Source of the DNA: Bacteroidota bacterium
GTDB lineage: Bacteria; Bacteroidota; Bacteroidia; Chitinophagales; Chitinophagaceae
Assembly: GCA_016868815.1 (NCBI GenBank)
Contig: VGFQ01000002.1
Location: 124,001-188,000, forward strand
Direction of reading: 5' to 3'
Length of the DNA: 64,000 nucleotides
Translations under genes and position numbers: made by a program
Shown here: positions 8,397-17,285 of the stretch, in pieces
How the letters are laid out: every line of letters starts with the position of its first letter
How positions within the stretch are numbered: position 1 is the first letter of the stretch
Notes under the pieces: generated by a model
Told to the model about the DNA's origin: nothing
The model's database searches: none
Seen by the model: the letters and a program-made list of their open reading frames with translations, nothing else

Positions 8397-9782
8397 ATGC
8401 TTTCTTTTCTCTCCCGGCTTCATCCCTTGTTGGTTCATCTCCCCATAGGCCTGCTGTCGTTCTCACTGCTTTTGAGCCTGCTGCCGGCGAGCCGGAGGGT
8501 ACTTTACGGGCCAGCATGGCGGTTGTCGATCGCCTTATCGGCCGTGGCCTCGTTGTTTGCCTGTGCGACTGGTTACCTCCTGCGGCAATCGGATGCCTAT
8601 GATGGGTCCATTTCTTCCTGGCACCAATGGGCCGGCATCTCCACCTGTATAGGCGCATGGGCGGCCTGGGTTTGGGTTCCATGGCGCCGCTACCTCGTCT
8701 GGCTGGCATCCGCCTGTATGGTGGTGGCCGGGCATCTGGGAGGTACGCTCACACATGGAGAAGGCTATCTTTTCTCCTCTGAGACAAGCGCCCTTCAGCA
8801 TATAGATACGGGGGTTGTGGTTTCCTACACCGCTGCGGTGAAAGCCACCGACACGTTGTCGGTGTCGCATCCTTTCCGCGACGAAGTTTCGCCTATCCTT
8901 CGTCGTAGGTGTGCCTCCTGCCATTCCTCGCTGAAGCAAAAGGGAGGCCTCCGGCTAGATGGGGAGGCCTGGATCCAGAAAGGCGGTAAGAATGGCCCTG
9001 TCGTGCTAGATGGCGACCGGTTAGCCAGTCCTCTATATGTCCGGCTCCTGCTCCCGCTCTCCGACGAGAAGCACATGCCTCCCAAAGGCAAGCACCAACT
9101 GACCCGTGCAGAGCTTGCAGCCCTGTACAGTTGGGTGGCCTCCGGCGCTCCTTTCGGACCTGTCACTCGCCCCGTCGTCGATACCTTAGGGTCTGTCCCG
9201 CTCGCGGTAACGGATGCGCTGGAGGAAGGGGAGGGGCTTGCCGTCGAAGAGCCCCTATCCATGCCCGTGCTGCCCTCTATGCCTGCGCCCGATACGGCGG
9301 CTATTCTGTTCCTACAGCAGCGGGGCGTGATCATACAGGAGGTGATGACAGGCTCCCATGGACTTTATGTGAGCCTTCTACAGGCAGACAAGGTAGATGA
9401 AAGCCTCATGCAGGCATTTAATCGGCTGCGGGAGCAGGCCATCGAAGTAAGGGCCGGCGGCACCAGCCTGGCCGATGCCTTCCTGTTGGGGATGCCCGCC
9501 TTCCCGCAGCTTCGGCGGCTGGATCTATCCCGCACTCAGGTCACAGCGGCGGGCCTTCGTCAGATGGACCGGTTTCCCGCCCTGGAAGTGCTAAACCTCT
9601 ACGGTACGGCTGTGGGCGATGGCGTGGCCGATGCCCTCAGCCCTTGCCGAAAACTGAAAAAAGTATACCTCTGGCGGACCGCTGTCACCGAGGCGGGCTT
9701 CCGTCGCCTGCGGTCCAGCCTTCCGGCCTTGGACGCAGACGGTGGCAGCCCAATATCACTAGGGACAACACAAAGTAAATGA
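8397..9782 (+). CDS. Membrane-anchored c-type cytochrome with DUF2231-like membrane domain
   Basis: A 461-residue protein with three recognisable parts. Residues 1-125 form about four transmembrane helices starting LHPLLVHLPIGLL, the hallmark of DUF2231-like membrane domains. Residues 160-260 are a Planctomycete-type cytochrome c domain (PSCyt1) with one haem site, C172-A-S-C175-H176, a GGLRLDG turn, and HMPPKGKHQLT holding a probable Met ligand. Residues about 290-455 contain leucine-rich segments such as LRRLDLSRTQVTAAGLRQMDRFPALEVLNLYGTAVGD, resembling LRR repeats. One base separates it from the next gene, so the three genes 8397-14507 form one operon. It probably passes electrons at the outer face of the inner membrane; the partner is unknown. 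Confidence 0.82.
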   Translation: MLSFLSRLHPLLVHLPIGLLSFSLLLSLLPASRRVLYGPAWRLSIALSAVASLFACATGYLLRQSDAYDGSISSWHQWAGISTCIGAWAAWVWVPWRRYLVWLASACMVVAGHLGGTLTHGEGYLFSSETSALQHIDTGVVVSYTAAVKATDTLSVSHPFRDEVSPILRRRCASCHSSLKQKGGLRLDGEAWIQKGGKNGPVVLDGDRLASPLYVRLLLPLSDEKHMPPKGKHQLTRAELAALYSWVASGAPFGPVTRPVVDTLGSVPLAVTDALEEGEGLAVEEPLSMPVLPSMPAPDTAAILFLQQRGVIIQEVMTGSHGLYVSLLQADKVDESLMQAFNRLREQAIEVRAGGTSLADAFLLGMPAFPQLRRLDLSRTQVTAAGLRQMDRFPALEVLNLYGTAVGDGVADALSPCRKLKKVYLWRTAVTEAGFRRLRSSLPALDADGGSPISLGTTQSK

Positions 9783-9783
9783 C

Positions 9784-12700
9784 ATGGTCTTGATGCGTCA
9801 CATATGCTCCCTCGCCCTGGCGGTCGCCTTGGCGTTGGCCTTATCGTCGCTTCGGCCCGACCCCATCCTCCCGGCGGATGTCTTGAGTGCTTACCGTCAG
9901 TGGAAGGGTCCCGTTGACTACAACCGGGATGTGCGCCCGATCCTGGCCGATAAATGCTTTGCCTGCCATGGGCCCGATGCCGGTAAACGGAAGGCCGGGC
10001 TGCGGCTCGATCTGTCAGAAGCCGCCTATGGCCCGCTGCCGGAAAGCCCAGGGCGAGTAGCCATCCGGCCCGGCCAGATCGATCGCAGCGAACTGGTCCG
10101 ACGCATCCTCTCGACAGACCCGGACCTCCGCATGCCCATCCCAGCATCTCACCTCGAACTCAGCGCTGTAGAAAAGGCCGTCCTGGTCCGTTGGATAGAG
10201 CAAGGCGCAGCCTACAAGCCCCACTGGGCCTTTGTGAAGCCATGGAAGCAGGCAGTGCCTGTCCTGACCGGTGAGCCCGGCCCGTTGGGTGTCATCGACC
10301 GGTTCATCAGGGCGCGACTGCCAGCGCTAGGCCTTCAGCCCGCCCCCGAGGCAGACCGCGAGACGCTGCTGCGGCGCCTCAGCCTAGATCTGATCGGACT
10401 CCCACCCAGCCCTGCCGAGGTGGATGCATTCCTGTCCGACACCTCCCCAGATGCTTATGAGAAGCAGGTTGATCGCCTGCTAGCCTCCCCTCACTATGGG
10501 GAGCGCATGGCCACCGACTGGCTGGATGTTGCCCGCTTTGCCGACTCACACGGCTATACTGTGGACCGCCTCCGCGACCAGTCGCCCTGGCGCGACTGGG
10601 TCATTGCTGCGTTCAACCGCAACATGCCTTACGATCGGTTCATCCACGAACAGCTGGCGGGAGACCTCATGCCGACGCCAAGCCGCGACATGCTCATTGC
10701 CACGGCCTTCAACCGCAACCATCAGCAAAATATGGAAGGCGGCATTGTCGAAGAAGAATTCCAGACAGAGTACATCATGGACCGCACCAATACTTTCGGC
10801 GAGGCCTTCATGGCCATGTCGCTGGGTTGTGCCCGTTGCCATGACCACAAATACGATCCTGTTTCGCAGAAGGACTACTATCGCCTTTATGCCTTCTTCA
10901 ACAACATCCTCGAGGCCGGTCAGATATCTTGGAACGACGACATGCCCACCCCTACACTGCATCTCCCCACGCCGGTGCAGGAAGCGGCCATCACCGATTT
11001 GCAGACAAGGATCCGGTCGGCCGAGGCCGCGGTGGACTCGGTCCGCGCCGCAGCCCTCCAAAGGGCTGAGGACTGGGTCGGAGAAGGACAGTATCTGTCA
11101 ATACCCCTAGGGAAACGGCCGCAGGCAGGCCTCCAGGCATGGTTTCCGTTGGACGGTGACCTCTTCGATCGCATCGACACGGCGCGCAAGGGCGTCATGA
11201 AGCACGACGCAGGTGTGGCTGGGGATACAGCCAGGTTCCGCCAGGAGCAGGGCCGGCAGGTGCTGCAGCTGGACGGAGATACCTACCTAGACCTGTCGGG
11301 GGCTGGCGCGTTTCGTCGATCGGATGCCTTCACCGTTGGCCTCTGGGCCTGGATACCAAAAAGCCTCTCAGACGGCGTCATCATCCATAAGAGTAATGCT
11401 GAACGACTCTACAACTTCAAGGGCTTCCACATCGCTCTCCGAAACGGTCGCTTCGAGGCCTTGATGGCCCATACGGCCCCTTCCAATGCCATCATCCTGC
11501 AGTCGGGAAAACCTGCTACCCGGGAACGGTGGGTACACCTGACACTGGCATACGACGGCTCCTCGCGGGCTGCCGGCCTCCAACTTTGGGTGGATGGGGA
11601 GCCCCAGGAAATGCGCGTCGTCAAAGACCGACTGACCAAGGACATCATCTTCCATCAGAAGCCTGAGCCGGGTCTGCAGGTTGGTGGATGGTGGCGTGGC
11701 ACGGGGTTTCGCGGTGGCCTTGTGTCAGATGTGACGGCCTATGGCCGGATGCTCACCCCGCTGGAACTTCGGGCCCTAGCAGGGTTGGCTGACGCTGGCC
11801 GGCTGGCCAGGATTCCTCCCGCCAGCCTGACGAAATCGGAGCAGCAGAGCTTGGCTGCTTTTCGGGCGGAGACGGCCGACACCGACTTTCGGCAGGCGCT
11901 CGCCACCCTCCGTGCCTTGCGGACGGCCCTATCCGATACCATGCGCCAGGTGCGCGACCTGATGGTCATGGAGGAAATGCCCGCCGCCAAGCCGGCCTAC
12001 CTGTTGCGGAGGGGCCGATACGACATGCCCGGTGAGCGCGTCACCCCTGGTACGCCTGCCAGCATCTTCGGGTATTCGTCAGCGTTACCATCAAACCGGT
12101 TTGGCCTGGCGCAATGGCTTACGCACCAAGACCACCCCCTCACATCACGGGTGGCAGTGAACCGCCTCTGGCAGATGCTGTTTGGAACAGGTCTGGTGCG
12201 TACTTCAGAAGACTTCGGCAATCAGGGCGAGATGCCTAGTCACCCCGAGCTGCTCGACTGGCTGGCGATCGACCTCCACGAATCGGGATGGGACGTCAAG
12301 CGCATGGTCCGGCAAATAGCCTTATCCCGGGCGTATCGGCAAGACAGCCGGGTTTCTCCAGCCGCTCGCGAGGCAGACCCTGCCAACCGCTGGCTGTCGA
12401 GAGGGCCATCTGCACGCCTGACGGCAGAGATGCTGCGCGACAATGCACTGTCAGCAGCAGGAATGCTGCGGCCGGAGGTGGGAGGCCCCAGCTTCCGTCC
12501 CTACCAGCCCATCGGACTTTGGGATATCAAGGGTGATACCTATCGGGCCGACAGCACCGCACATCTGCATCGGCGCAGCCTCTATGCCCTGGTCAGGCGG
12601 ACAGTGCCCAACCCCACCCTCTCCACCTTCGACGCGCCAGACCGCAGCGTATGCCTCTCCCGCCGGCAACGCACCAACACCCCCTTGCAGGCATTGGTAA

Positions 12701-13020
12701 CCCTCAACGACCCTACCTACCTAGAAGCTTGCAAGGCCCTGGGGCAGCGGATGGCCATGCTGCCCGATATTGGACAGGGCATCCGGCTGGCCTTCCGCTC
12801 TCTGACGGGCCGGCACCCGACCGATGCAGAACAGGCACTGCTGGCAGACTTGCACAGCCAGCAGCAACAGAGATTCCGGTCCCATCCGGAGAAGACGGTC
12901 GGCTGGCTCGGGGCAGGCATCCTTCCAAGAATAGATCAACAGCCCCCGGAACTCGTCGCAGCCCATGCCGTCGTGGCCAGCACGATCCTGAATTCAGACG
13001 CCACCCTCACCAAGCGATAG
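9784..13020 (+). CDS. Exported PSCyt1-DUF1549-LamG-DUF1553 protein
   Basis: A 1078-residue exported protein. An N-terminal signal (MRHICSLALAVALALALSS) is followed by a PSCyt1 cytochrome domain with C58-F-A-C61-H62. DUF1549 spans roughly 165-375 and carries a second haem-type motif C349-A-R-C352-H353 in the context HDHKYDP. A LamG-like jellyroll (about 455-640) begins LQAWFPLDGDLFDR. DUF1553 (about 740-1010) ends with the NDPTYLEACKALGQRMA region. This domain set is best known from Planctomycetes but also occurs in Bacteroidota; no member has a firm biochemical role that I can cite. The gene is packed between the membrane cytochrome (1 bp) and the DUF1501 gene (2 bp). LamG suggests binding of a glycan or other polymer, which is inference. 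Confidence 0.87.
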   Translation: MVLMRHICSLALAVALALALSSLRPDPILPADVLSAYRQWKGPVDYNRDVRPILADKCFACHGPDAGKRKAGLRLDLSEAAYGPLPESPGRVAIRPGQIDRSELVRRILSTDPDLRMPIPASHLELSAVEKAVLVRWIEQGAAYKPHWAFVKPWKQAVPVLTGEPGPLGVIDRFIRARLPALGLQPAPEADRETLLRRLSLDLIGLPPSPAEVDAFLSDTSPDAYEKQVDRLLASPHYGERMATDWLDVARFADSHGYTVDRLRDQSPWRDWVIAAFNRNMPYDRFIHEQLAGDLMPTPSRDMLIATAFNRNHQQNMEGGIVEEEFQTEYIMDRTNTFGEAFMAMSLGCARCHDHKYDPVSQKDYYRLYAFFNNILEAGQISWNDDMPTPTLHLPTPVQEAAITDLQTRIRSAEAAVDSVRAAALQRAEDWVGEGQYLSIPLGKRPQAGLQAWFPLDGDLFDRIDTARKGVMKHDAGVAGDTARFRQEQGRQVLQLDGDTYLDLSGAGAFRRSDAFTVGLWAWIPKSLSDGVIIHKSNAERLYNFKGFHIALRNGRFEALMAHTAPSNAIILQSGKPATRERWVHLTLAYDGSSRAAGLQLWVDGEPQEMRVVKDRLTKDIIFHQKPEPGLQVGGWWRGTGFRGGLVSDVTAYGRMLTPLELRALAGLADAGRLARIPPASLTKSEQQSLAAFRAETADTDFRQALATLRALRTALSDTMRQVRDLMVMEEMPAAKPAYLLRRGRYDMPGERVTPGTPASIFGYSSALPSNRFGLAQWLTHQDHPLTSRVAVNRLWQMLFGTGLVRTSEDFGNQGEMPSHPELLDWLAIDLHESGWDVKRMVRQIALSRAYRQDSRVSPAAREADPANRWLSRGPSARLTAEMLRDNALSAAGMLRPEVGGPSFRPYQPIGLWDIKGDTYRADSTAHLHRRSLYALVRRTVPNPTLSTFDAPDRSVCLSRRQRTNTPLQALVTLNDPTYLEACKALGQRMAMLPDIGQGIRLAFRSLTGRHPTDAEQALLADLHSQQQQRFRSHPEKTVGWLGAGILPRIDQQPPELVAAHAVVASTILNSDATLTKR

Positions 13021-13022
13021 CC

Positions 13023-14507
13023 ATGGCAGATCCACACAAGCATGTAGGACCCATTCCGCCAGACCTTGAAGCGATGGCCCGCTCATGGGACCGAAGGGAT
13101 TTCCTCTCGCGTACCGCCATGGGGCTTGGCGCCTTCGCCTTAGAGCAGCTGATGGGTGGGAGCGCTGCTCAGGCAGCGCAGCCTTCGGAAGCTGCCTGGA
13201 TGCAGCAGCTCACTGCCATGGCCCCCAAAGCACGGAGGGTCGTATTCCTGTTCATGGCAGGCGGTCCATCGCAGTTTGAAACGTTCGACTACAAGCCCCG
13301 GCTGCAGTCGCGCTATGGGCAGCAGCTACCCGACTCGGTACGTAAAGGACAGCGACTCACCGGCATGAGCGCCAACCAGGCAGTTCTGCCTGTCGTCCCC
13401 TCGGCCTACGCGTTTCACCGCCATGGCCGCAGTGGCACCTGGGTGAGCGACCTCCTGCCGCATACCGCCAAGATGGTCGATGAACTCTGCATCGTGCGGT
13501 CTGTATTCACCGAACAGATCAACCACGACCCCGCCATCACATTCTTCCAGACGGGCCACCAGCTCTCTGGCCGGCCTTCTATGGGCGCCTGGGTCAGCTA
13601 TGGCCTTGGCTCTGAGAACCGCAACCTGCCGGCTTTCATCGTGATGGTCTCGAAGGATGCTCCCAAAGACCAGCCGCTCTATGCCCGCTTGTGGGGCAAT
13701 GGCTTCCTCCCCTCCGAGCACCAGGGGGTGCAGTTTCGGTCGGGTGCCGACCCTGTGCTTTTTCTGAAAGATCCGGAGGGCTATGGCAAGTCGGAGCGAA
13801 GGGAGATGCTGGACCACCTGCTACGCCTCAATGAGATGCAGAACCAGCAGTGGGCAGACCCCGAAGTAGAAGCGCGCATTTCCCAGTATGAGATGGCCTT
13901 CCGCATGCAGACTTCCGTACCCGATGTCATGGACACGTCGGATGAGCCGGAGGAAGTGTTTGAACTCTATGGCGCTGCCAGCCGCGACAAAGGCAGCTAT
14001 GCAGCCAACTGCCTGCTGGCCCGCCGGCTGTTGGAAAAGGATGTGCGCTTTGTCCAACTCTACCATCAGGGCTGGGACCACCACGACGGGCTGCCCAAGA
14101 ATATGGAACGCCAATGCCAGCAGATCGACCAGCCTACGGCCGCGCTGTTGGCCGACCTTCGACGAAGGGGACTACTGGAAGATACGCTGGTGGTATGGGG
14201 AGGGGAATTCGGCCGTACCGTCTACTCCCAAGGACGCCTGTCTAAAGAGGCCTATGGCCGCGACCATCACCCCCGCTGCTTCACCATGTGGATGGCTGGC
14301 GCCGGCGTGAAGAAAGGCAGTAGTTTCGGGCTTACTGACGACTTCAGCTATAACATCCTCCAGGACCCCGTCTCCGTACACGACATCCAGGCCACGATGC
14401 TGCACCTCATGGGCATCGACCATGAACAGCTCACCTACCGCTTTCAGGGAAGGCGCTTCCGGCTCACCGATGTGCATGGACAAGTGGTCCGGCAGCTGCT
14501 AGCATGA
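13023..14507 (+). CDS. DUF1501 exported protein
   Basis: A 494-residue DUF1501 protein, related in fold to alkaline-phosphatase/sulfatase-type enzymes and almost always encoded beside a DUF1549/DUF1553 gene. The N-terminus WDRRDFLSRTAMGLGAFALEQL carries an RR motif followed by a hydrophobic stretch, consistent with Tat export of a folded, metal-binding protein. Later motifs include MAGGPSQFETFDYKP, WDHHDGLPKNM and GGEFGRTVYSQG followed by DHHPRCFTMWMAGAGVKKG, matching the conserved Asp/His/Glu-Gly-Arg pattern of the family. The frame is open further upstream inside the previous gene, but the ATG at 13023, two bases after the upstream stop and giving the standard MADPHKH start, is clearly the real one. 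Confidence 0.88.
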   Translation: MADPHKHVGPIPPDLEAMARSWDRRDFLSRTAMGLGAFALEQLMGGSAAQAAQPSEAAWMQQLTAMAPKARRVVFLFMAGGPSQFETFDYKPRLQSRYGQQLPDSVRKGQRLTGMSANQAVLPVVPSAYAFHRHGRSGTWVSDLLPHTAKMVDELCIVRSVFTEQINHDPAITFFQTGHQLSGRPSMGAWVSYGLGSENRNLPAFIVMVSKDAPKDQPLYARLWGNGFLPSEHQGVQFRSGADPVLFLKDPEGYGKSERREMLDHLLRLNEMQNQQWADPEVEARISQYEMAFRMQTSVPDVMDTSDEPEEVFELYGAASRDKGSYAANCLLARRLLEKDVRFVQLYHQGWDHHDGLPKNMERQCQQIDQPTAALLADLRRRGLLEDTLVVWGGEFGRTVYSQGRLSKEAYGRDHHPRCFTMWMAGAGVKKGSSFGLTDDFSYNILQDPVSVHDIQATMLHLMGIDHEQLTYRFQGRRFRLTDVHGQVVRQLLA

Positions 14508-14528
14508 CTTCCCTGGCTGCCAGACCAA

Positions 14529-15887
14529 TCATTTCAGGCTCTGCTGCAGAGCCATAGTTGTGAGCCGATATTTTGCCAGCATGTTGGGCACTTCCCAGGC
14601 CGGCATTGCGCCCGTCTTCAGAAAGCTTAGGTACTTCTCGGTGACTTGTGCGAAGTGCGCCTCGTGCCCATTGTGGTAGACTGCAGGTATCGTCACTTCC
14701 CATCCTTTCAGATCTTCTGCCAGGGCAATGCCCGGGTATTTATGTTGCACTTCTGTGAAGGCCTTGCGCATGGCTACCTCGTCGAGCCCTGGCTTGCGTT
14801 CGATGTAGAGCCGGGGGATGAAGCCGCCTTCCTTTCCTTGTCGGATGATGAGGTCTGAGCGGCTGCCACGCATCACCGAGAAATGGGTGTCGCCACCGCC
14901 TGGCTCCGCGCGGTAATTCCAGATGACGGAGACGCGGGCGTGGATGCCGCGGATGGTATAGTCTATTTGTCCGTTCGATGCCACCTGCAGGATGCCTTCG
15001 GCGTCCACGTTCGGCGCCAAGTAGTCGGGTAGGGCCTGCAGGGAGGTGCTGGCGGTGAACTGCGGCAGGCTGACGGCCGTGTTCCATCGGCGGGCACTCA
15101 GTAGCCGGATGTCTCTGCTAAAGTCGATGACCTGCTCCGGAAAGGCCTCCCATTGGACGAGGTCCACCAGGTGTGTGGTCACGTCTACGACGCCGGCACC
15201 CTGCTGGGCGACGTCGTAGAACCAGGCGGGGCGCTGCAGCGGCGATCCGGAGACCTCCTTGTAGAAATGGTGTACGCTCTCTTTGGTGATGGCCGGTTGC
15301 TCGGCACTGCCGTTCTGCAGCTCGCCGAAGACTTCCGGCCGCTGCGAGAGTTCCCGCTGCAGGATGGTGGAGATCTCGTAGCGTTCTGTCATGATGTCGT
15401 ATAGCTGGAGGCCCTTCCGCCTGGCGAGGCGAAAGGCCTTCTCCAGGGTGCGGTAGCCTCTGGCGTCGATGGCCATGGGCTTGTCGGCGAACACATGATA
15501 GCCGGCTTGGATGCTTTTGATGATGTACTCTGCCTTTTTCTGGTTGTTGCCAGCGAGCATGACGACGTTGCCCTGGTGGCCGCGCAACATCTGAGAGAGG
15601 TAGTCATCGCCCGTATGGAGTACTTCGTGCCAGGCTGTCGGGTCTACGCTACGCTTATTGTAGCCTTCGATGCGGGTGAGGTGCAGGCGCAGGTCATCGC
15701 CAGCCGGCGCATACACATGGACTGTTGGATCTACCTCGGGGTACATGCGCTTCTGCACGAGGGCGGCATGGAAGTGCCCGGGGTCGAGGGTGATGAAGCG
15801 CCAAGGTGCCGTCGTATCTTTTCGGTTATGCATGGCTGTGGCATCCAGCAGGGTTGCGGTGAGCAGCAGCGAGGCAATCGTCTTCAT
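14529..15887 (-). CDS. Exported Gfo/Idh/MocA-type oxidoreductase
   Basis: A 452-residue protein with a signal peptide (MKTIASLLLTATLLDATA) followed by a Rossmann-like NAD(P) domain and a substrate domain. HVFADKPMAI near residue 132 matches the EKP/DKP motif that positions substrate and cofactor in Gfo/Idh/MocA proteins, and the LYDIMTERYEISTILQREL segment that follows fits the putative-oxidoreductase C-terminal family common in Bacteroidota. The start of the Rossmann fold lacks a standard GxGxxG. It lies 5 bp after the neighbouring oxidoreductase gene on the same strand and 22 bp from the convergent DUF1501 stop. An export signal on an NAD(P)-dependent fold suggests a tightly bound cofactor, as in glucose-fructose oxidoreductase. 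Confidence 0.85.
   Translation of the reverse strand: MKTIASLLLTATLLDATAMHNRKDTTAPWRFITLDPGHFHAALVQKRMYPEVDPTVHVYAPAGDDLRLHLTRIEGYNKRSVDPTAWHEVLHTGDDYLSQMLRGHQGNVVMLAGNNQKKAEYIIKSIQAGYHVFADKPMAIDARGYRTLEKAFRLARRKGLQLYDIMTERYEISTILQRELSQRPEVFGELQNGSAEQPAITKESVHHFYKEVSGSPLQRPAWFYDVAQQGAGVVDVTTHLVDLVQWEAFPEQVIDFSRDIRLLSARRWNTAVSLPQFTASTSLQALPDYLAPNVDAEGILQVASNGQIDYTIRGIHARVSVIWNYRAEPGGGDTHFSVMRGSRSDLIIRQGKEGGFIPRLYIERKPGLDEVAMRKAFTEVQHKYPGIALAEDLKGWEVTIPAVYHNGHEAHFAQVTEKYLSFLKTGAMPAWEVPNMLAKYRLTTMALQQSLK
14537..14553 (+). terminator. Perfect inverted repeat between convergent operons
   Basis: GGCTCTGC and GCAGAGCC form an 8-bp perfect stem around one base, 29 bp after the DUF1501 stop. It may end the cytochrome operon. 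It also lies within the last codons of the minus-strand oxidoreductase and lacks a T-rich tail, so coding coincidence is possible. Confidence 0.3.
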
Positions 15888-15892
15888 CTGTT

Positions 15893-17260
15893 TTAGAAGG
15901 TGTAAGGGTGGCGTTTGGGCCGGGAGAGCATGCTGTTGGCTTCGTCGTCGTTGCGGAAGCGCTCCTTGACGGGATCCCAGTACAACCTTCGTTTCAGCTT
16001 CATGGTGATATGGTGCAGCAGGCAGGCGGAGCAGGAGCGATGCCCTACTTCTACTGGGGCGATGGGCTGCCGGCGGGTCTGCATGCTCTCGAGCCAGTTG
16101 CCGTGGTGCTCGTCACTGACGGGCAGGTGTACCTCGTTGGGGCCTATCTGAGACGTGATGATCTTGGGGTCGCTGGCGATGAGGGCCTTGCTGGGCGTCT
16201 TGCTGACGGGGTCGGAGGCGGTGGCGGTGTAGTTTCCGCGGGTGACGAAGATCCATCCCTCGGTGCCTTCGAAGCGGATGCCGTTCGGGTTGGCGTCGCT
16301 CACCTCCATGGTGACGCCGTTGGCATAGAGGCCGTAGGTCTTGAAGGAGCCGTGTACATCCCAGAGTCCAGACTTGGGGAATTCGGCGCTGCCCCAGAGT
16401 TCTACGGGGCCGGTATATTCCGTATTCATGGCCCAGTGGGCGATGTCGAGGTGGTGAGACCCCCAGCCGGTAATCATGCCGGCGCCGAACTGTTCGCAGC
16501 GGAGCCATCCGGGGCGGTCATAGCCTTTCTGCGGGTGGACGCGTTTTTCAGTGTAGTAAACATAGGGTGTCATGCCCAGCCAGGCATCGAAGTGGAGGGC
16601 GGCAGGGATGGGCATCTCCTTCTCTTCATCGCCCGAGGGGTCGACGGGCAGGCCGATAACGATATTTTTGAGTTGTCCAATGCGGCCGTTGCGGACCAGC
16701 TCGCTGGCGTAGCGGAACTGTGTCCACGAGCGCTGCTGGCTGCCGATCTGGAGGATGCGGCCGGTGCGGTGGACGGCGTTGCTGAGGGCGCGGCCGTCTT
16801 CGATGGTAAGGGCGGTGGGCTTCTGCAGGTAGACATCCTTGCCCGCCTCCACGGCTTGGATGCCGATGATGGAGTGCTGATGGTCTGGGGTCGATATTAG
16901 TACGCCGTCAATATCTTTGTTGGCTAGCAGTTCGCGATAATCATCGTAGGGTGTCACGCCATTATCGGCATTGCCGGTCTGTTTGGCATAACGGCTGTTG
17001 ACGTAGTCGACGGCATCTTTCACCCGGTTTCTGTCGACGTCGCAGACGGCCATGATGCGCGCGTGGGCATATTTGATGGTCTCTGCCATGTCGTGGTCGC
17101 GAGAGATGCGGCCCGTGCCGATGGCTCCGATGTTGAGCCGGTTGCTGGGCGCGTATTTACCCAGGACGCTGGCAGGCACTATGGTTGGGAAGCCGAGAGA
17201 CGCTGCGGTGGAGGCGGCCCCGGTGCCGGCCGCCATGGCCATAAATTTTCTTCGGTTCAT
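15893..17260 (-). CDS. Tat-exported Gfo/Idh/MocA-family oxidoreductase
   Basis: A 455-residue oxidoreductase. The N-terminus MNRRKFMAMAAGTGAAS is a twin-arginine-type signal, followed by the Rossmann dinucleotide fold (LNIGAIGTGRISRDHDMAE near residue 43). YLQKPTALTIEDGRALS around residue 145 is the EKP-like motif, and HHLDIAHWAMNTEYTGPVE the conserved His-containing substrate segment. It precedes the other exported oxidoreductase and follows the ThuA-like gene by 25 bp. The three probably form one operon acting on a periplasmic sugar or polyol derivative; the substrate is not evident. Confidence 0.88.
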   Translation of the reverse strand: MNRRKFMAMAAGTGAASTAASLGFPTIVPASVLGKYAPSNRLNIGAIGTGRISRDHDMAETIKYAHARIMAVCDVDRNRVKDAVDYVNSRYAKQTGNADNGVTPYDDYRELLANKDIDGVLISTPDHQHSIIGIQAVEAGKDVYLQKPTALTIEDGRALSNAVHRTGRILQIGSQQRSWTQFRYASELVRNGRIGQLKNIVIGLPVDPSGDEEKEMPIPAALHFDAWLGMTPYVYYTEKRVHPQKGYDRPGWLRCEQFGAGMITGWGSHHLDIAHWAMNTEYTGPVELWGSAEFPKSGLWDVHGSFKTYGLYANGVTMEVSDANPNGIRFEGTEGWIFVTRGNYTATASDPVSKTPSKALIASDPKIITSQIGPNEVHLPVSDEHHGNWLESMQTRRQPIAPVEVGHRSCSACLLHHITMKLKRRLYWDPVKERFRNDDEANSMLSRPKRHPYTF

Positions 17261-17285
17261 ATGCTTGGTGGGTTGTGATGAATGT

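Noticed and set aside
12651-13022. Upstream extension of the DUF1501 frame by 124 codons
   Set aside because: It overlaps the end of the DUF1549/DUF1553 gene in another frame; the ATG at 13023 gives the family-typical start.
15908-16900. Long plus-strand frame (330 codons) opposite the Gfo/Idh/MocA gene
   Set aside because: It is antisense to a clear oxidoreductase, and its composition (Gly, Val, Ala, Asp-rich, low-complexity) is the usual shadow of GC-rich codons.
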